DNA of 64,000 bases from Idiomarina abyssalis (lineage in GTDB: Bacteria > Pseudomonadota > Gammaproteobacteria > Enterobacterales > Alteromonadaceae): assembly GCF_900116625.1 (NCBI RefSeq), contig NZ_FPBE01000001.1:124001-188000 (forward strand), in the 5' to 3' direction. A program made the position numbers and the translations under genes. This document shows positions 44,663-54,224 of this stretch, in pieces. Positions within the stretch are counted from its first letter, which is position 1, and each line of letters starts with the position of its first letter. The notes under the pieces are model-generated. The model was not told the DNA's origin and made no database searches. It worked only from the letters and a program-made list of their open reading frames with translations.

Positions 44663-45621
44663 CAGGTCACCTCCGTCCATTGTTGCTCTAGTGGCAGGGC
44701 ACTTGATACTGAGGTTAATGACAGTTTGCGCTTACGGAACGCTTCTTGAATACTTTGCCAGCGCTTGAGTGCTGCCTGGTGATAAGTTGCTCTTTGCTGG
44801 GTGTTAGCCAGGTTCACATTAATTTGCTGCTGGCCATCTGTGATAGCCAATGGATGAGATGAATAACCTTCAGGTAACTCATGCTCCATGGGGTCATAAA
44901 CTGAAAAACAGCGAACCGAATTGTGTTGAGAGAGAACGCGTAAGCCATCCAGAAAGTTTTCGCTGGCACCATAAAAGTCACTAATGACATAAATGGTACT
45001 GCCGGGCTTAACTAACTGTCGTAAACGCTTTAAATTTTCTTCAAGCGCATTCGGTTTCTGTTTTTCTTTGTTTTTCCAACGCGTAAAGCTGTCGCCGTGA
45101 ACTTCAAGCAGTGCATGACATAAGCGTAAAACGCCTTTTTGGCGGGCAACGGGCTTGAGCTCCTGATGCAACCAACCATTACCCACTAAGCCGCCAATGC
45201 GGTCGCCTTTATGCTGGGCTTGCCAGGCAAGAGCGGCAGCCAGGTGACAAGCTTGCACTGATTTAAAAATAAACTGACTACCGAAAAATTGAGTCAAAGG
45301 TAGGTCGACCCAAATAAATACAGGGCGCTCTTTCTCTTCCCGGTAAAGCTTAGTGTGTGCTTTACCGGTTCGGGCGGTAACTCGCCAGTCAATAGAGCGG
45401 ATGTCATCACCGGGCTGGTAATGCCGTACTTCATCAAACTCCATACCTCTGCCGCGACTTTTACTGAGCAGTGGCCCAGTCTGGCTTGAGCGCGGAAGGC
45501 TTTTATGATGACGGGCGAACGCATTTATTTTACTGCGATAATACAGCAGCTCATGAATGCCGGGGCTGATTCCGTCACAATGCAATTGTTTTAGCCATTG
45601 TTCTACTTCGGCTTTTAACAT
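44662..45621 (-). CDS. DUF58 domain protein
   Basis: A 319-residue cytoplasmic protein with the DUF58 signature (DEVRHYQPGDDIRSIDWRVTARTG, then KLYREEKERPVFIWVD). This domain is a divergent VWA-like fold regularly paired with MoxR ATPases. It shares one base with the moxR stop (TAATG) and so is translationally coupled to it. Confidence 0.9.
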   Translation of the reverse strand: MLKAEVEQWLKQLHCDGISPGIHELLYYRSKINAFARHHKSLPRSSQTGPLLSKSRGRGMEFDEVRHYQPGDDIRSIDWRVTARTGKAHTKLYREEKERPVFIWVDLPLTQFFGSQFIFKSVQACHLAAALAWQAQHKGDRIGGLVGNGWLHQELKPVARQKGVLRLCHALLEVHGDSFTRWKNKEKQKPNALEENLKRLRQLVKPGSTIYVISDFYGASENFLDGLRVLSQHNSVRCFSVYDPMEHELPEGYSSHPLAITDGQQQINVNLANTQQRATYHQAALKRWQSIQEAFRKRKLSLTSVSSALPLEQQWTEVT

Positions 45622-46577
45622 TATGGTGCCGGTACAAGTTTTAAAATCGTGTCCAGAACCTGATCGTGCGACACACCGTCTGCTTCAGCTTGATAGCTTA
45701 GAATGATTCGGTGGCGCAAGGCGTTATGAAAAACGCTAATAACATCGTCAGGCGTTACGAAGTCGCGACCATCGAGCCAGGCTTTGGCTCTGGCACAACG
45801 CTCAAGAGCAATGGTGGCACGAGGGCTGGCACCATAGCCTATCCATTGAGCCAGGTTTTGGTCGTATCGCTGCGGTTGTCGTGTTGCAATAATCAGCTGG
45901 ACCAGATAGTTCTCGACGGCCTCATCTAAATACAGTTGCAAAACTTCCTGGCGTGCATTGAATAAGTCTTGTTGAGTTAAAGGCACTGGCTTGTCGACAT
46001 CTCCGGATAACGCTTCCCCGCGAGTTAACCGCAGTATTTGTTGTTCTGTTTCAGCATCGGGATAGTCCAGTTTCAAATGCAGCAAAAATCTGTCCAGTTG
46101 TGCTTCTGGAAGAGGGTATGTGCCTTCTTGCTCCAACGGGTTTTGCGTGGCTAAAACCATGAAGAGGTCAGACAGTGGATAACTGCGCTGGCCGACAGTA
46201 ATCTGCCGTTCAGCCATCGCCTCTAATAAAGCCGATTGAACTTTGGCGGGGGCGCGGTTAATTTCATCAGCCAGAATCAGGTTATGGAACAAAGGGCCTT
46301 GTTGGAACTCAAACTGTCCAGTTTCGGGACGAAAGATATCGGTACCGGTTAAGTCGGCCGGTAAGAGGTCAGGGGTGAATTGTACACGGTGAAAGTCGCC
46401 CTCTATGCCTCTTGCTAAAGCCTGAACCGCTCTTGTTTTGGCAAGGCCGGGTGGTCCTTCAACCAGTAAGTGACCGTCGGCCAGAACGGCAATTAACAGA
46501 TTTTGAGTAAAATCTGGCTGTCCAAGAACTTGTCGGTTGAGATAGTTTTGTAGCTGTTGAAACGCTGTCGCGGTCAT
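45621..46577 (-). CDS. MoxR family AAA+ ATPase
   Basis: A 318-residue AAA+ ATPase, first gene of the Bat operon. Walker A GPPGLAKT is at 41-48, Walker B is in LILADEINRAPAKVQSALLEAM and the sensor region in VLATQNPLEQEGTYPLPEAQLDRFL. MoxR proteins are thought to act as metal-insertion or remodelling chaperones together with VWA proteins. All later genes of the operon overlap or touch, so the six probably form one transcript reading to 39669. Confidence 0.92.
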   Translation of the reverse strand: MTATAFQQLQNYLNRQVLGQPDFTQNLLIAVLADGHLLVEGPPGLAKTRAVQALARGIEGDFHRVQFTPDLLPADLTGTDIFRPETGQFEFQQGPLFHNLILADEINRAPAKVQSALLEAMAERQITVGQRSYPLSDLFMVLATQNPLEQEGTYPLPEAQLDRFLLHLKLDYPDAETEQQILRLTRGEALSGDVDKPVPLTQQDLFNARQEVLQLYLDEAVENYLVQLIIATRQPQRYDQNLAQWIGYGASPRATIALERCARAKAWLDGRDFVTPDDVISVFHNALRHRIILSYQAEADGVSHDQVLDTILKLVPAP

Positions 46578-46746
46578 GTTTACTCCAGGCTGTCGTTATC
46601 GGCGAAAACTGACTATGCTGTCAGTACCGCATAGCAATGACAGTAACAATGCTGCCTTTGTTCCGAATTTTCAATCTATACAGCATACTTTACCGAAAAC
46701 GGTGGTTTTAATCTGCTCTATTACGGGCTAGAATTTGTAACATAAT

Positions 46747-46763
46747 TTGTGGTCAGACCAGTA
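46747..46763 (+). promoter_or_regulatory. FadR-type operator upstream of fadIJ
   Basis: A perfect palindrome TGGTC-A-GACCA at 46750-46760, extended to AGT on the right side, matches the core of the FadR site (AACTGGTCNGACCAGTT). It follows a CATAAT -10-like element at 46741-46746, the position expected for repression when fatty acids are absent. Confidence 0.75.
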
Positions 46764-46788
46764 TTGGTTTACGAAGTGAGGAATTATT

Positions 46789-48099
46789 ATGACAGCAGCG
46801 CAACGCTTGCTAACCGTTAATGGTGAACGAATTGCCTTTGTAGCAGGCTTAAGAACGCCATTTGCTAAGCAGGCAACAGATTTTCATGGGGTTCCGGCCG
46901 TCGATCTTGGAAAGATGGTGGTTCAGGAACTTGTCAATAAAACCGGCATTGAAGCTGAATGGGTTGAGCAACTGGTATTTGGACAAGTGGTCCAGATGCC
47001 TGAAGCTCCGAACATTGCGCGTGAAATTGTGCTTGGTACAAGTTTACCGGTGAAGACAGACGCTTATAGTATCTCCCGAGCTTGCGCTACGAGTTTTCAA
47101 TCTGCGGTAAATATTGCTGAAGCAATGGTCGTTGGACATATCCGTGGTGGTATAGCTGGTGGTGCGGACTCGTCGTCTGTATTACCTATTGGCGTGAGCA
47201 AACGTCTGGCCAGAGCTTTGGTTGATTTGAACAAAGCGAAAACTCTGGGGCAGCGGTTGTCTATCCTGAAGCGTCTGGGCTTTAAAGATTTGTTACCCGT
47301 ACCACCTGCTATTGCTGAATACAGTACCGGCCTTAGTATGGGTGATACTGCGGAGCAAATGGCAAAAACGCATAATATTAGCCGCGCAGACCAAGATGAG
47401 CTAACGGTAAGGTCTCACCAAAAAGCTCATGCTGCCTGGGAGGCTGGCTGGTTAAGTGACGAAGTGATGACTGCTTACCCTGAGCCTTATAAAAAGCATT
47501 TAAGTCGCGATAATAATATTCGTGGCGAAAGTCAGGTCGATAAACTGGCTAAATTGAAACCGGTGTTTGATCGCAAGCATGGGTCAGTAACTGCCGCAAA
47601 CAGCACACCTTTAACGGATGGTGCTTCAGCAGTCCTGATGATGACTGAAAGCCGGGCTAAAGAGCTTGGTTTACCAGTGTTGGGCTATTTACGCAGCTAC
47701 GCTTTTGCCGCTTTGCAGGTTGAAGAAGATATGCTGATGGGACCGTCCTATTCAACACCGGTTGCGCTTGACCGTGCAGGCATGACGCTTAACGACTTGG
47801 ATCTTATCGATATGCATGAAGCGTTCGCAGCGCAAACCTTGGCGAACATGAAAATGTTTGCGAGCGACAAGTTTGCGAAAGATAAGCTGGGTCGTGATAA
47901 AGCCATTGGTGAAATCGATATGGATAAATTTAACGTGCTGGGCGGCTCCATTGCTTATGGTCATCCATTTGCCGCCACCGGTACCAGAATGATCACGCAA
48001 ACTTTGAATGAATTGCGCCGTCGCGGTGGAGGTGTTGGTTTAACGACAGCATGTGCCGCTGGTGGTTTAGGTGCAGCAATGATTGTGGAGACAGAATAA
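46789..48099 (+). CDS. fadI: 3-ketoacyl-CoA thiolase FadI
   Basis: A 436-residue thiolase that cleaves 3-ketoacyl-CoA in beta-oxidation. The acylated Cys99 is in [10 protein letters not shown], the His in [16 protein letters not shown] and the second Cys in [13 protein letters not shown]. It is the FadI type (about 436 residues) rather than FadA (about 390). It overlaps fadJ by one base and sits behind a FadR-type operator. Confidence 0.95.
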   Translation: MTAAQRLLTVNGERIAFVAGLRTPFAKQATDFHGVPAVDLGKMVVQELVNKTGIEAEWVEQLVFGQVVQMPEAPNIAREIVLGTSLPVKTDAYSISRACATSFQSAVNIAEAMVVGHIRGGIAGGADSSSVLPIGVSKRLARALVDLNKAKTLGQRLSILKRLGFKDLLPVPPAIAEYSTGLSMGDTAEQMAKTHNISRADQDELTVRSHQKAHAAWEAGWLSDEVMTAYPEPYKKHLSRDNNIRGESQVDKLAKLKPVFDRKHGSVTAANSTPLTDGASAVLMMTESRAKELGLPVLGYLRSYAFAALQVEEDMLMGPSYSTPVALDRAGMTLNDLDLIDMHEAFAAQTLANMKMFASDKFAKDKLGRDKAIGEIDMDKFNVLGGSIAYGHPFAATGTRMITQTLNELRRRGGGVGLTTACAAGGLGAAMIVETE

Positions 48100-50225
48100 T
48101 GAGTCAGGATAAAGCATTCACTATGGAAGTGAGGGACGACGGAGTTGCAGTAGTTACAATAGACGTCCCTGGTGAGTCAATGAATACCTTAAAAGACTCA
48201 TTTGCAGAAGAAGTTGGTAGTTTGATGAATCGCTTAGAGAGCGATGATTCAGTGAAAGGCGTTGTGTTTATTAGTGGCAAGCCCGGCTCTTTTATTGCTG
48301 GCGCTGATATTAACATGATAGATGGCTGCGAAAACGCGGTCGATGCAGAGAGTCTGGCAAGAAAAGGGCAGGCTATGTTCGATCGTATTGAGCAGTTGAA
48401 TGTACCTGTGGTTGCAGCAATCAACGGAGCTTGCTTAGGCGGCGGCCTCGAGTTAGCCATGGCATGTCATGTGCGAATTTGTACTGATAACAGCAAAACG
48501 GCGTTAGGTCTGCCTGAAGTCAAATTAGGCTTGCTGCCGGGCAGCGGTGGTACCCAGCGACTACCGGAACTGGTTGGTGTTCAGCAAGGACTGACCATGA
48601 TACTGACCGGTAAGGAGCTGCGTGCTAAGCAGGCTAAAAAAGCTGGTCTGGTGGCGGAAGTTGTCCCACAAAGTATTCTTTTAGATGTGGCCGTAGAGCA
48701 CGCGCTGAAGCGCAAGCCTAAGTCGACGAAGCCGCCGCTTAAAGGCATGAGTAAGGTATTAGAGGCCACTCGGTTTGGTCGTGACATTATCTTTAAAAAG
48801 GCTGGTGAGCAGGCTCAGAAGAAAGCTCACGGCAACTACCCGGCAATTGATAAGATCATTCAGACAGTTCGCGAAGGTGTTGAGCGCGGTCGTGAAGCCG
48901 GTTTAGACAAAGAAGCCCGTAGCTTTGGTGAGTTGGCAATGACACCGGAGTCTTATCAACTGCGTCAGATTTTCTTTGCTACAACAGAAATGAAGAAGGA
49001 AACCGGCGCAGACGGGGTTGAGCCTGATCCGGTAAAACGGGTTGGTGTCTTAGGCGGTGGTTTAATGGGTGGAGGTATTGCTTATGTCACCGCGGCTAAA
49101 GCGGGTATTCCGGCGCGCATAAAAGACATTAGCGAAGACGGAATTAGCAACGCTTTACACTACAGCTATGAGCGCCTGAACAAGAAGGTTAAGCGCCGTC
49201 ATATGCGCCGTGCAGAGCTTGAAAAGACTATGTTGATGTTGAGTGGTTCACTTGACTATAGCGGGTTTGAGCGCACCGACGTGGTTATTGAAGCGGTTTT
49301 TGAAGATCTTAATCTGAAGCAAAAGATGGTTGCTGACGTGGAAGAGCACGCCGCTGAGTCGACTATTTTTGCAACCAACACCAGCTCGCTGCCTATTACC
49401 CAAATAGCCGCTACGGCGAAGCGCCCAGAGCAGGTAATTGGTCTTCACTATTTTTCTCCGGTGGATAAAATGCCATTGGCAGAAATTATTACGCACTCAG
49501 GTACATCGGATAAAACCATTGCCACTACAGTATCCCTGGCTAAAAAGCAGGGGAAAACACCTATTGTGGTAAAAGACGGTGCCGGGTTCTATGTTAACCG
49601 TATTCTGGCGCCATACATGAACGAAGCGGCGCGCCTGCTGTTAGCTGGCGAACCTATTGAGCACCTGGATAAAACCCTTGTGAAATTTGGTTTTCCGGTA
49701 GGCCCTATAACTTTACTTGATGAAGTAGGTATCGACGTTGCGGCAAAAGTGGCGCCGGTTTTGGTGAAAGAACTGGGTGATCGCTTTGAAGCGCCTGATG
49801 CTTTTGAAAAGCTGATTGATGATGACCGCAAGGGCAAGAAGAATCAAAAAGGCTTTTATCAATACGGTAAGGGTGTGAAAGGCAAACCGGTGGATACGTC
49901 AGTTTATTCTTTGTTAGATATCGACCCTAAACAAAGTAAGTCAGCTGATGAAATTATTGATATTTGCTTGCTACCGATGCTGAATGAGGCGGCTTACTGC
50001 CTGCAGGAAGAGATCATCCGCAGTCCGCGTGACGGTGATATTGGTGCAATTTTTGGCATTGGGTTCCCACCTTTCCTGGGCGGTCCTTTCCGTTATATGG
50101 ACAGTCAGGGCCTTGAAACAATAGTGAACAAGCTTGAGAAGCTAGCCTCGGAAAGAGGTGAGCGATATACCCCGGCACCGTTACTTAAACAGATGGTGGA
50201 GAACGGCTGGAGTTTTTATCAGTAA
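48099..50225 (+). CDS. fadJ: Fatty acid oxidation complex subunit alpha FadJ
   Basis: A 708-residue multifunctional protein. The N-terminal enoyl-CoA hydratase domain has FISGKPGSFIAGADI and NGACLGGGLELAMACH with its catalytic Glu residues (LGLPEVKLGLLPGSGG). The 3-hydroxyacyl-CoA dehydrogenase part has the NAD loop VGVLGGGLMGGGIAYV near 309-324 and the catalytic His in IGLHYFSPVDKMPL. I choose ATG 48099, which overlaps the fadI stop (TAATG) and gives a length close to E. coli FadJ (714). Confidence 0.95.
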   Translation: MSQDKAFTMEVRDDGVAVVTIDVPGESMNTLKDSFAEEVGSLMNRLESDDSVKGVVFISGKPGSFIAGADINMIDGCENAVDAESLARKGQAMFDRIEQLNVPVVAAINGACLGGGLELAMACHVRICTDNSKTALGLPEVKLGLLPGSGGTQRLPELVGVQQGLTMILTGKELRAKQAKKAGLVAEVVPQSILLDVAVEHALKRKPKSTKPPLKGMSKVLEATRFGRDIIFKKAGEQAQKKAHGNYPAIDKIIQTVREGVERGREAGLDKEARSFGELAMTPESYQLRQIFFATTEMKKETGADGVEPDPVKRVGVLGGGLMGGGIAYVTAAKAGIPARIKDISEDGISNALHYSYERLNKKVKRRHMRRAELEKTMLMLSGSLDYSGFERTDVVIEAVFEDLNLKQKMVADVEEHAAESTIFATNTSSLPITQIAATAKRPEQVIGLHYFSPVDKMPLAEIITHSGTSDKTIATTVSLAKKQGKTPIVVKDGAGFYVNRILAPYMNEAARLLLAGEPIEHLDKTLVKFGFPVGPITLLDEVGIDVAAKVAPVLVKELGDRFEAPDAFEKLIDDDRKGKKNQKGFYQYGKGVKGKPVDTSVYSLLDIDPKQSKSADEIIDICLLPMLNEAAYCLQEEIIRSPRDGDIGAIFGIGFPPFLGGPFRYMDSQGLETIVNKLEKLASERGERYTPAPLLKQMVENGWSFYQ

Positions 50226-50246
50226 CGGATAGAACCAAGCTGAGAT

Positions 50247-53200
50247 TTATACCTGAGCAGCAACGTTGTTGTGCTGCTCAATAAATTCAATTAATGCGTC
50301 AGCCGGCATAGGCTTCGCATAATAAAAGCCTTGAATGTATTCGCATTTGAGGCTTTTTAATGTCTGCAACTGAGCTTTTGTTTCAACCCCTTCTGCAACC
50401 ACTTTTAACCCCAGGTTATGAGCCATAGCGATGATAGAAGCAACCATATTACGGTCTTTGTCGTTAACAGTAATGTCATCGACAAAGGCCTTGTCGACCT
50501 TAAGACTGTTCATTGGAAAACGCTTTAGGTAAGACAGTGACGAATAACCTGTTCCGAAGTCATCCAGTGCCAGTTTGACGCCCATATCGGATAAGTTTTC
50601 CATCATCGTAATTGCGCGTTCAGGGTCACTCATTACCATGCCTTCCGTGACTTCGAATTCAACATGGCGAGGGTGTAAGTCTTCTTCTCGCAAAATTTGC
50701 TCAATTTGAAGCGCCAGACTGGATTGCATGAACTGACGAGCTGACAAATTGATTGCAATACTTTTTGGTGAGCCCGGGTAAGTCATGAACTTTTTCATAT
50801 CACGGCAGGACTGACGTAAAACATCCTCACCCAAAGGAATTATAAGCCCGGTTTCCTCAGCTAACGGAATAAACTCCGCTGGGTTAATCATAGAGCCGTC
50901 ACTACTTTCAATGCGGGTCAGGGCCTCAAGGCCGGCAATGTGACCGGAACTGATTTCAATTTTAGGTTGGTAATACACTCGAATATTATTGGCTTTTAAT
51001 GCCGCTCTCAGTTCATTCTCCAATTTCAGTCGTTTAACTGCGTTTTCGTTCATCGACTGACTGAAGAATTGGTAGCAGTTTCCGCCACGCTGCTTGGCGT
51101 GATACATGGCCATATCGGCTTTCTGTAAAAGCTCTTGTGACGTCTGGCCGTCGTGAGGGTAAAGAACAATACCAATTGAACTGCCGATGACAATTTCCTG
51201 ATCCTGAATTAAATAAGGCTCTGCTACTTTAAGGTTTATTTGATTACCCAAATCGCCGATTAAATTAATATCGATACTGTCTTCAATAAGGAGGCCAAAC
51301 TCATCACCGCCCAGACGGTAAAGGGTATCCTGTCTGCGGCCTATATCCATTAACCGTTCAGCAACCTGGCAGAGAAGCTCATCACCTATTTCGTGACCTA
51401 GAGAATCATTAATCTTTTTGAAATCATCCAGGTCAAAGAGTAATAAGGTATGAGAGACCTTCTTCCGAACCAGATTAGAGTGGCTGACCTGGAAATACGA
51501 GCGGTTCGGTAACCCGGTCAAAGTGTCCGTATTAGAAAGACGACGCAGTTCATTTTCTGTATGTCGCCTTTCAGAGATATCAGAGAAGCTAGCAACAATA
51601 AGGGATACCTCGCCGTTATCATCGCGAACGGCGTCCATAGTAAGCTCCATCAGGAACTCACCACCATTCGCTTTTAAGTCGGTAACTTCACCACGCCATG
51701 TTCCATCTTTTATGACGGCACGCTTTATTTGATTCACAAAACTTTCAGGGTAGCAGGGTAAAGTTAATGCTTGCCCCAAGACTTGCTCGCGCTGAAAACC
51801 ACTAATACGTTCGAACGCGTTGTTGACCTCGCGCTTACGGAAGAAGCGGTCAAAAATACAAATGCCGTCAGAAATATTGGTAATTGATGACGCCAGCATA
51901 TTAATGCGCTCTTCGGAGCTAACCAGATTGCTGATATCGCTTAAGGTGCCATACATGATTTTATTTTGACCGTCGCTCTGCAATCGTCCCCGGTCCATTA
52001 CCCAAAGCCAACTTCCCTGGTTGTCCAGCCTGTATGTGCATTCAAATACCTCGGACTTTCCTTGCAGGTGATCATCGAGACTGTTCTGTAAGCGCTGTAG
52101 GTCCTCAGGGTGAATATTTGACTGACCGCCGGAAAAGCCAATTCGCTTCCCATCAATAGGGAAAGCAGGGCAACTTTGCCAAATATTCTGACGAACGAGT
52201 TCACCAGAATTTAAATTCCACTCCCAGCATTGATAGTTGCTGGACTGTAGCCCCTGTGCTTGCCTTTTGTATTGAGTAAGCGTTTGTTCTAATACTAACT
52301 GACGTTGACGACGGACTAACCAATAAATGACTAAGCCCATCAGAATAGCCGTTATATACGCTCCCCAGGCAATAGGGCTCTGCCAAAGCGGAGTCATTAC
52401 GTTGAGTTGTTTAAAAGTGGAAGGAGACCAGTTGCTTCCGTCATAAGACGTCTGCACTTCAAACCTATGGCTACCCGAGGGAAGAGACGAAAGCTGTACA
52501 AAATCCTGACCTTGTTCGAGATACTGCCACGCAGTTTCGTCGCTGTTTAATTTGTACCGATAAGAAAGATACTCATTTGCTCTGGAAAATGGCAGGCTGA
52601 ACTTATTTAAGTAGCTATTTTCATTTACTTTTTTGACATCAATATGTATCGGGTGTGGGAAAAGTGGACGGCTTTCGAGAATAAGTTGTTTACCAGAAAC
52701 CTGACCAAATTCACCTATCTCTATTGCTTCTGTTTGCGTATGCAGCCACAGAGACTTGCCAAACTGAGTTAAGCTGGCGGGTTGAGAAGACAGCTTAGCA
52801 ACATTCAGTTGCTCCCAATTTTTCTCCAGGATGTCATACCGGTAAACCGCTTCAGTTTCAGTGGTCAGAACATACAAGTAGTTCGCAAAAAGCTCTATCT
52901 CTGCGACTTGAATGTTTGCGTTTGGGTAATGGTGAAGCTCAGAAATTTCCTTCTCGCGTGTGTCATAAAATAAGACACCTAAATTAGTCGCCAGCCACCA
53001 GTTACCATTTTTGTCTTCGGTTGACGCCGTAACTTGCTGCATCAGTTTAGGTGAACCAATGTTCTTCGTTTTCTCTGTATGCCGGAAGGTATGTGCTAAC
53101 GCAGAAGGAGCAAAGGGACTTTCTATCTGAAAAAGTCCTGAATGTCTGGATATAGAGAAGATATCTCCCCGGGCAATCTGGCTGGTCTTTGTAGTGGGAA

Positions 53201-54119
53201 TATCATGCAACTTAGTGAGTTTCTCATTAGACAGTTTGTAAAGACCTTGCTTTGAACTGAACAATATCTCATCACTGGCTGATAAACGCATACTAATGAT
53301 ATCGCTTAACTCGCTGAGATAATTGGGGATTGGCTCTAAACGAAAATCGTCATTCAATATGACCAGACCAACGTTGGTTACCAACCAGAGTTGCTGCTGA
53401 TAGCGCAACGCGGAGTATAGCTCGTTTCCGGGAATTTGTTCCGTTATAGGATTTTGCTTATTGAGGGAAAAGACTTCTCTGGAGAAGCCATCCCAAACGA
53501 ATACACCGTCTTTTTCAGTACTTAACCAATACCAATGCTTGCCGGAATAGATGTAGTTAACCTGCTCAATGGGCTCAGCGTTATAAGTTAAGTTAAGCTG
53601 TTCAAACTTATTAGCCTGCGCATTATAGCGGTAAATAAAACGTTCTGTCGCAACGAGTAAACGACCATTTTTATCTTCCGATATCGAGCTGATATCTGAC
53701 TGAGTCGCTGATTTATACCCGGGGAGTTTAAATATCTCTGGTGTAAAGGACTTTAATGACAGTCGAGCCAGTCCTTTCTCTGAGTTCAGCCAAAGAGACT
53801 CTGATTTATCAAAGAAAAGCTGTTTTATGCTAACCGAGAGCACATTCGTTGCAGGTTCATTGGTTGCTGAGTAATTATAAAATTGAGTGCCGTCAAAGCG
53901 GCTCAGCCCTTCCTCAGTTGCAATCCATAAGAACCCATTGGGGCCTTCAGCACTATCATAGATATGATTATCAGGTAAGCCGTCTGAAAAAGACCATTGT
54001 TTAACAGTAAAATCATCAGGAGTTTCTTGTGCAGAAACATTAGGGCTATAGCTTTGTAATAACAAAAAGCATAGCAAAAGCGCAGAGCGTAATGTTCTGA
54101 TAAAAAAAGTAAAGATCAC
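50247..54119 (-). CDS. Large sensor protein: two-component-regulator propeller, PAS, GGDEF and EAL
   Basis: A 1290-residue inner-membrane signalling protein. Order: signal peptide (1-30), periplasmic beta-propeller repeats of the Reg_prop type (about 38-480, e.g. SFSDGLPDNHIYDSAEGPNG), a Y_Y_Y Ig-like domain (about 500-570), one membrane helix (about 577-600), a PAS/PAC unit (about 620-735), a second PAS (about 745-860), GGDEF at 937-941 and EAL at 1065-1067. The I-site RRQD precedes GGDEF by five residues, and the EAL motifs (EALTRI, LDDFGTGYSS, VVAEGVET) are intact. Both c-di-GMP synthesis and breakdown look possible. It is probably a single-gene transcript, and the ligand of the propeller is unknown. 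Confidence 0.9.
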   Translation of the reverse strand: MIFTFFIRTLRSALLLCFLLLQSYSPNVSAQETPDDFTVKQWSFSDGLPDNHIYDSAEGPNGFLWIATEEGLSRFDGTQFYNYSATNEPATNVLSVSIKQLFFDKSESLWLNSEKGLARLSLKSFTPEIFKLPGYKSATQSDISSISEDKNGRLLVATERFIYRYNAQANKFEQLNLTYNAEPIEQVNYIYSGKHWYWLSTEKDGVFVWDGFSREVFSLNKQNPITEQIPGNELYSALRYQQQLWLVTNVGLVILNDDFRLEPIPNYLSELSDIISMRLSASDEILFSSKQGLYKLSNEKLTKLHDIPTTKTSQIARGDIFSISRHSGLFQIESPFAPSALAHTFRHTEKTKNIGSPKLMQQVTASTEDKNGNWWLATNLGVLFYDTREKEISELHHYPNANIQVAEIELFANYLYVLTTETEAVYRYDILEKNWEQLNVAKLSSQPASLTQFGKSLWLHTQTEAIEIGEFGQVSGKQLILESRPLFPHPIHIDVKKVNENSYLNKFSLPFSRANEYLSYRYKLNSDETAWQYLEQGQDFVQLSSLPSGSHRFEVQTSYDGSNWSPSTFKQLNVMTPLWQSPIAWGAYITAILMGLVIYWLVRRQRQLVLEQTLTQYKRQAQGLQSSNYQCWEWNLNSGELVRQNIWQSCPAFPIDGKRIGFSGGQSNIHPEDLQRLQNSLDDHLQGKSEVFECTYRLDNQGSWLWVMDRGRLQSDGQNKIMYGTLSDISNLVSSEERINMLASSITNISDGICIFDRFFRKREVNNAFERISGFQREQVLGQALTLPCYPESFVNQIKRAVIKDGTWRGEVTDLKANGGEFLMELTMDAVRDDNGEVSLIVASFSDISERRHTENELRRLSNTDTLTGLPNRSYFQVSHSNLVRKKVSHTLLLFDLDDFKKINDSLGHEIGDELLCQVAERLMDIGRRQDTLYRLGGDEFGLLIEDSIDINLIGDLGNQINLKVAEPYLIQDQEIVIGSSIGIVLYPHDGQTSQELLQKADMAMYHAKQRGGNCYQFFSQSMNENAVKRLKLENELRAALKANNIRVYYQPKIEISSGHIAGLEALTRIESSDGSMINPAEFIPLAEETGLIIPLGEDVLRQSCRDMKKFMTYPGSPKSIAINLSARQFMQSSLALQIEQILREEDLHPRHVEFEVTEGMVMSDPERAITMMENLSDMGVKLALDDFGTGYSSLSYLKRFPMNSLKVDKAFVDDITVNDKDRNMVASIIAMAHNLGLKVVAEGVETKAQLQTLKSLKCEYIQGFYYAKPMPADALIEFIEQHNNVAAQV

Positions 54120-54224
54120 GAGAAACCTAATGAGTGGCTACTTAAGCAGCTCTTTATTGTTAATATATCGTTAAGATAACGAGAGAGCAGCTTACTGTCA
54201 AAGGCTATTCTACTCGCTCTGAGC

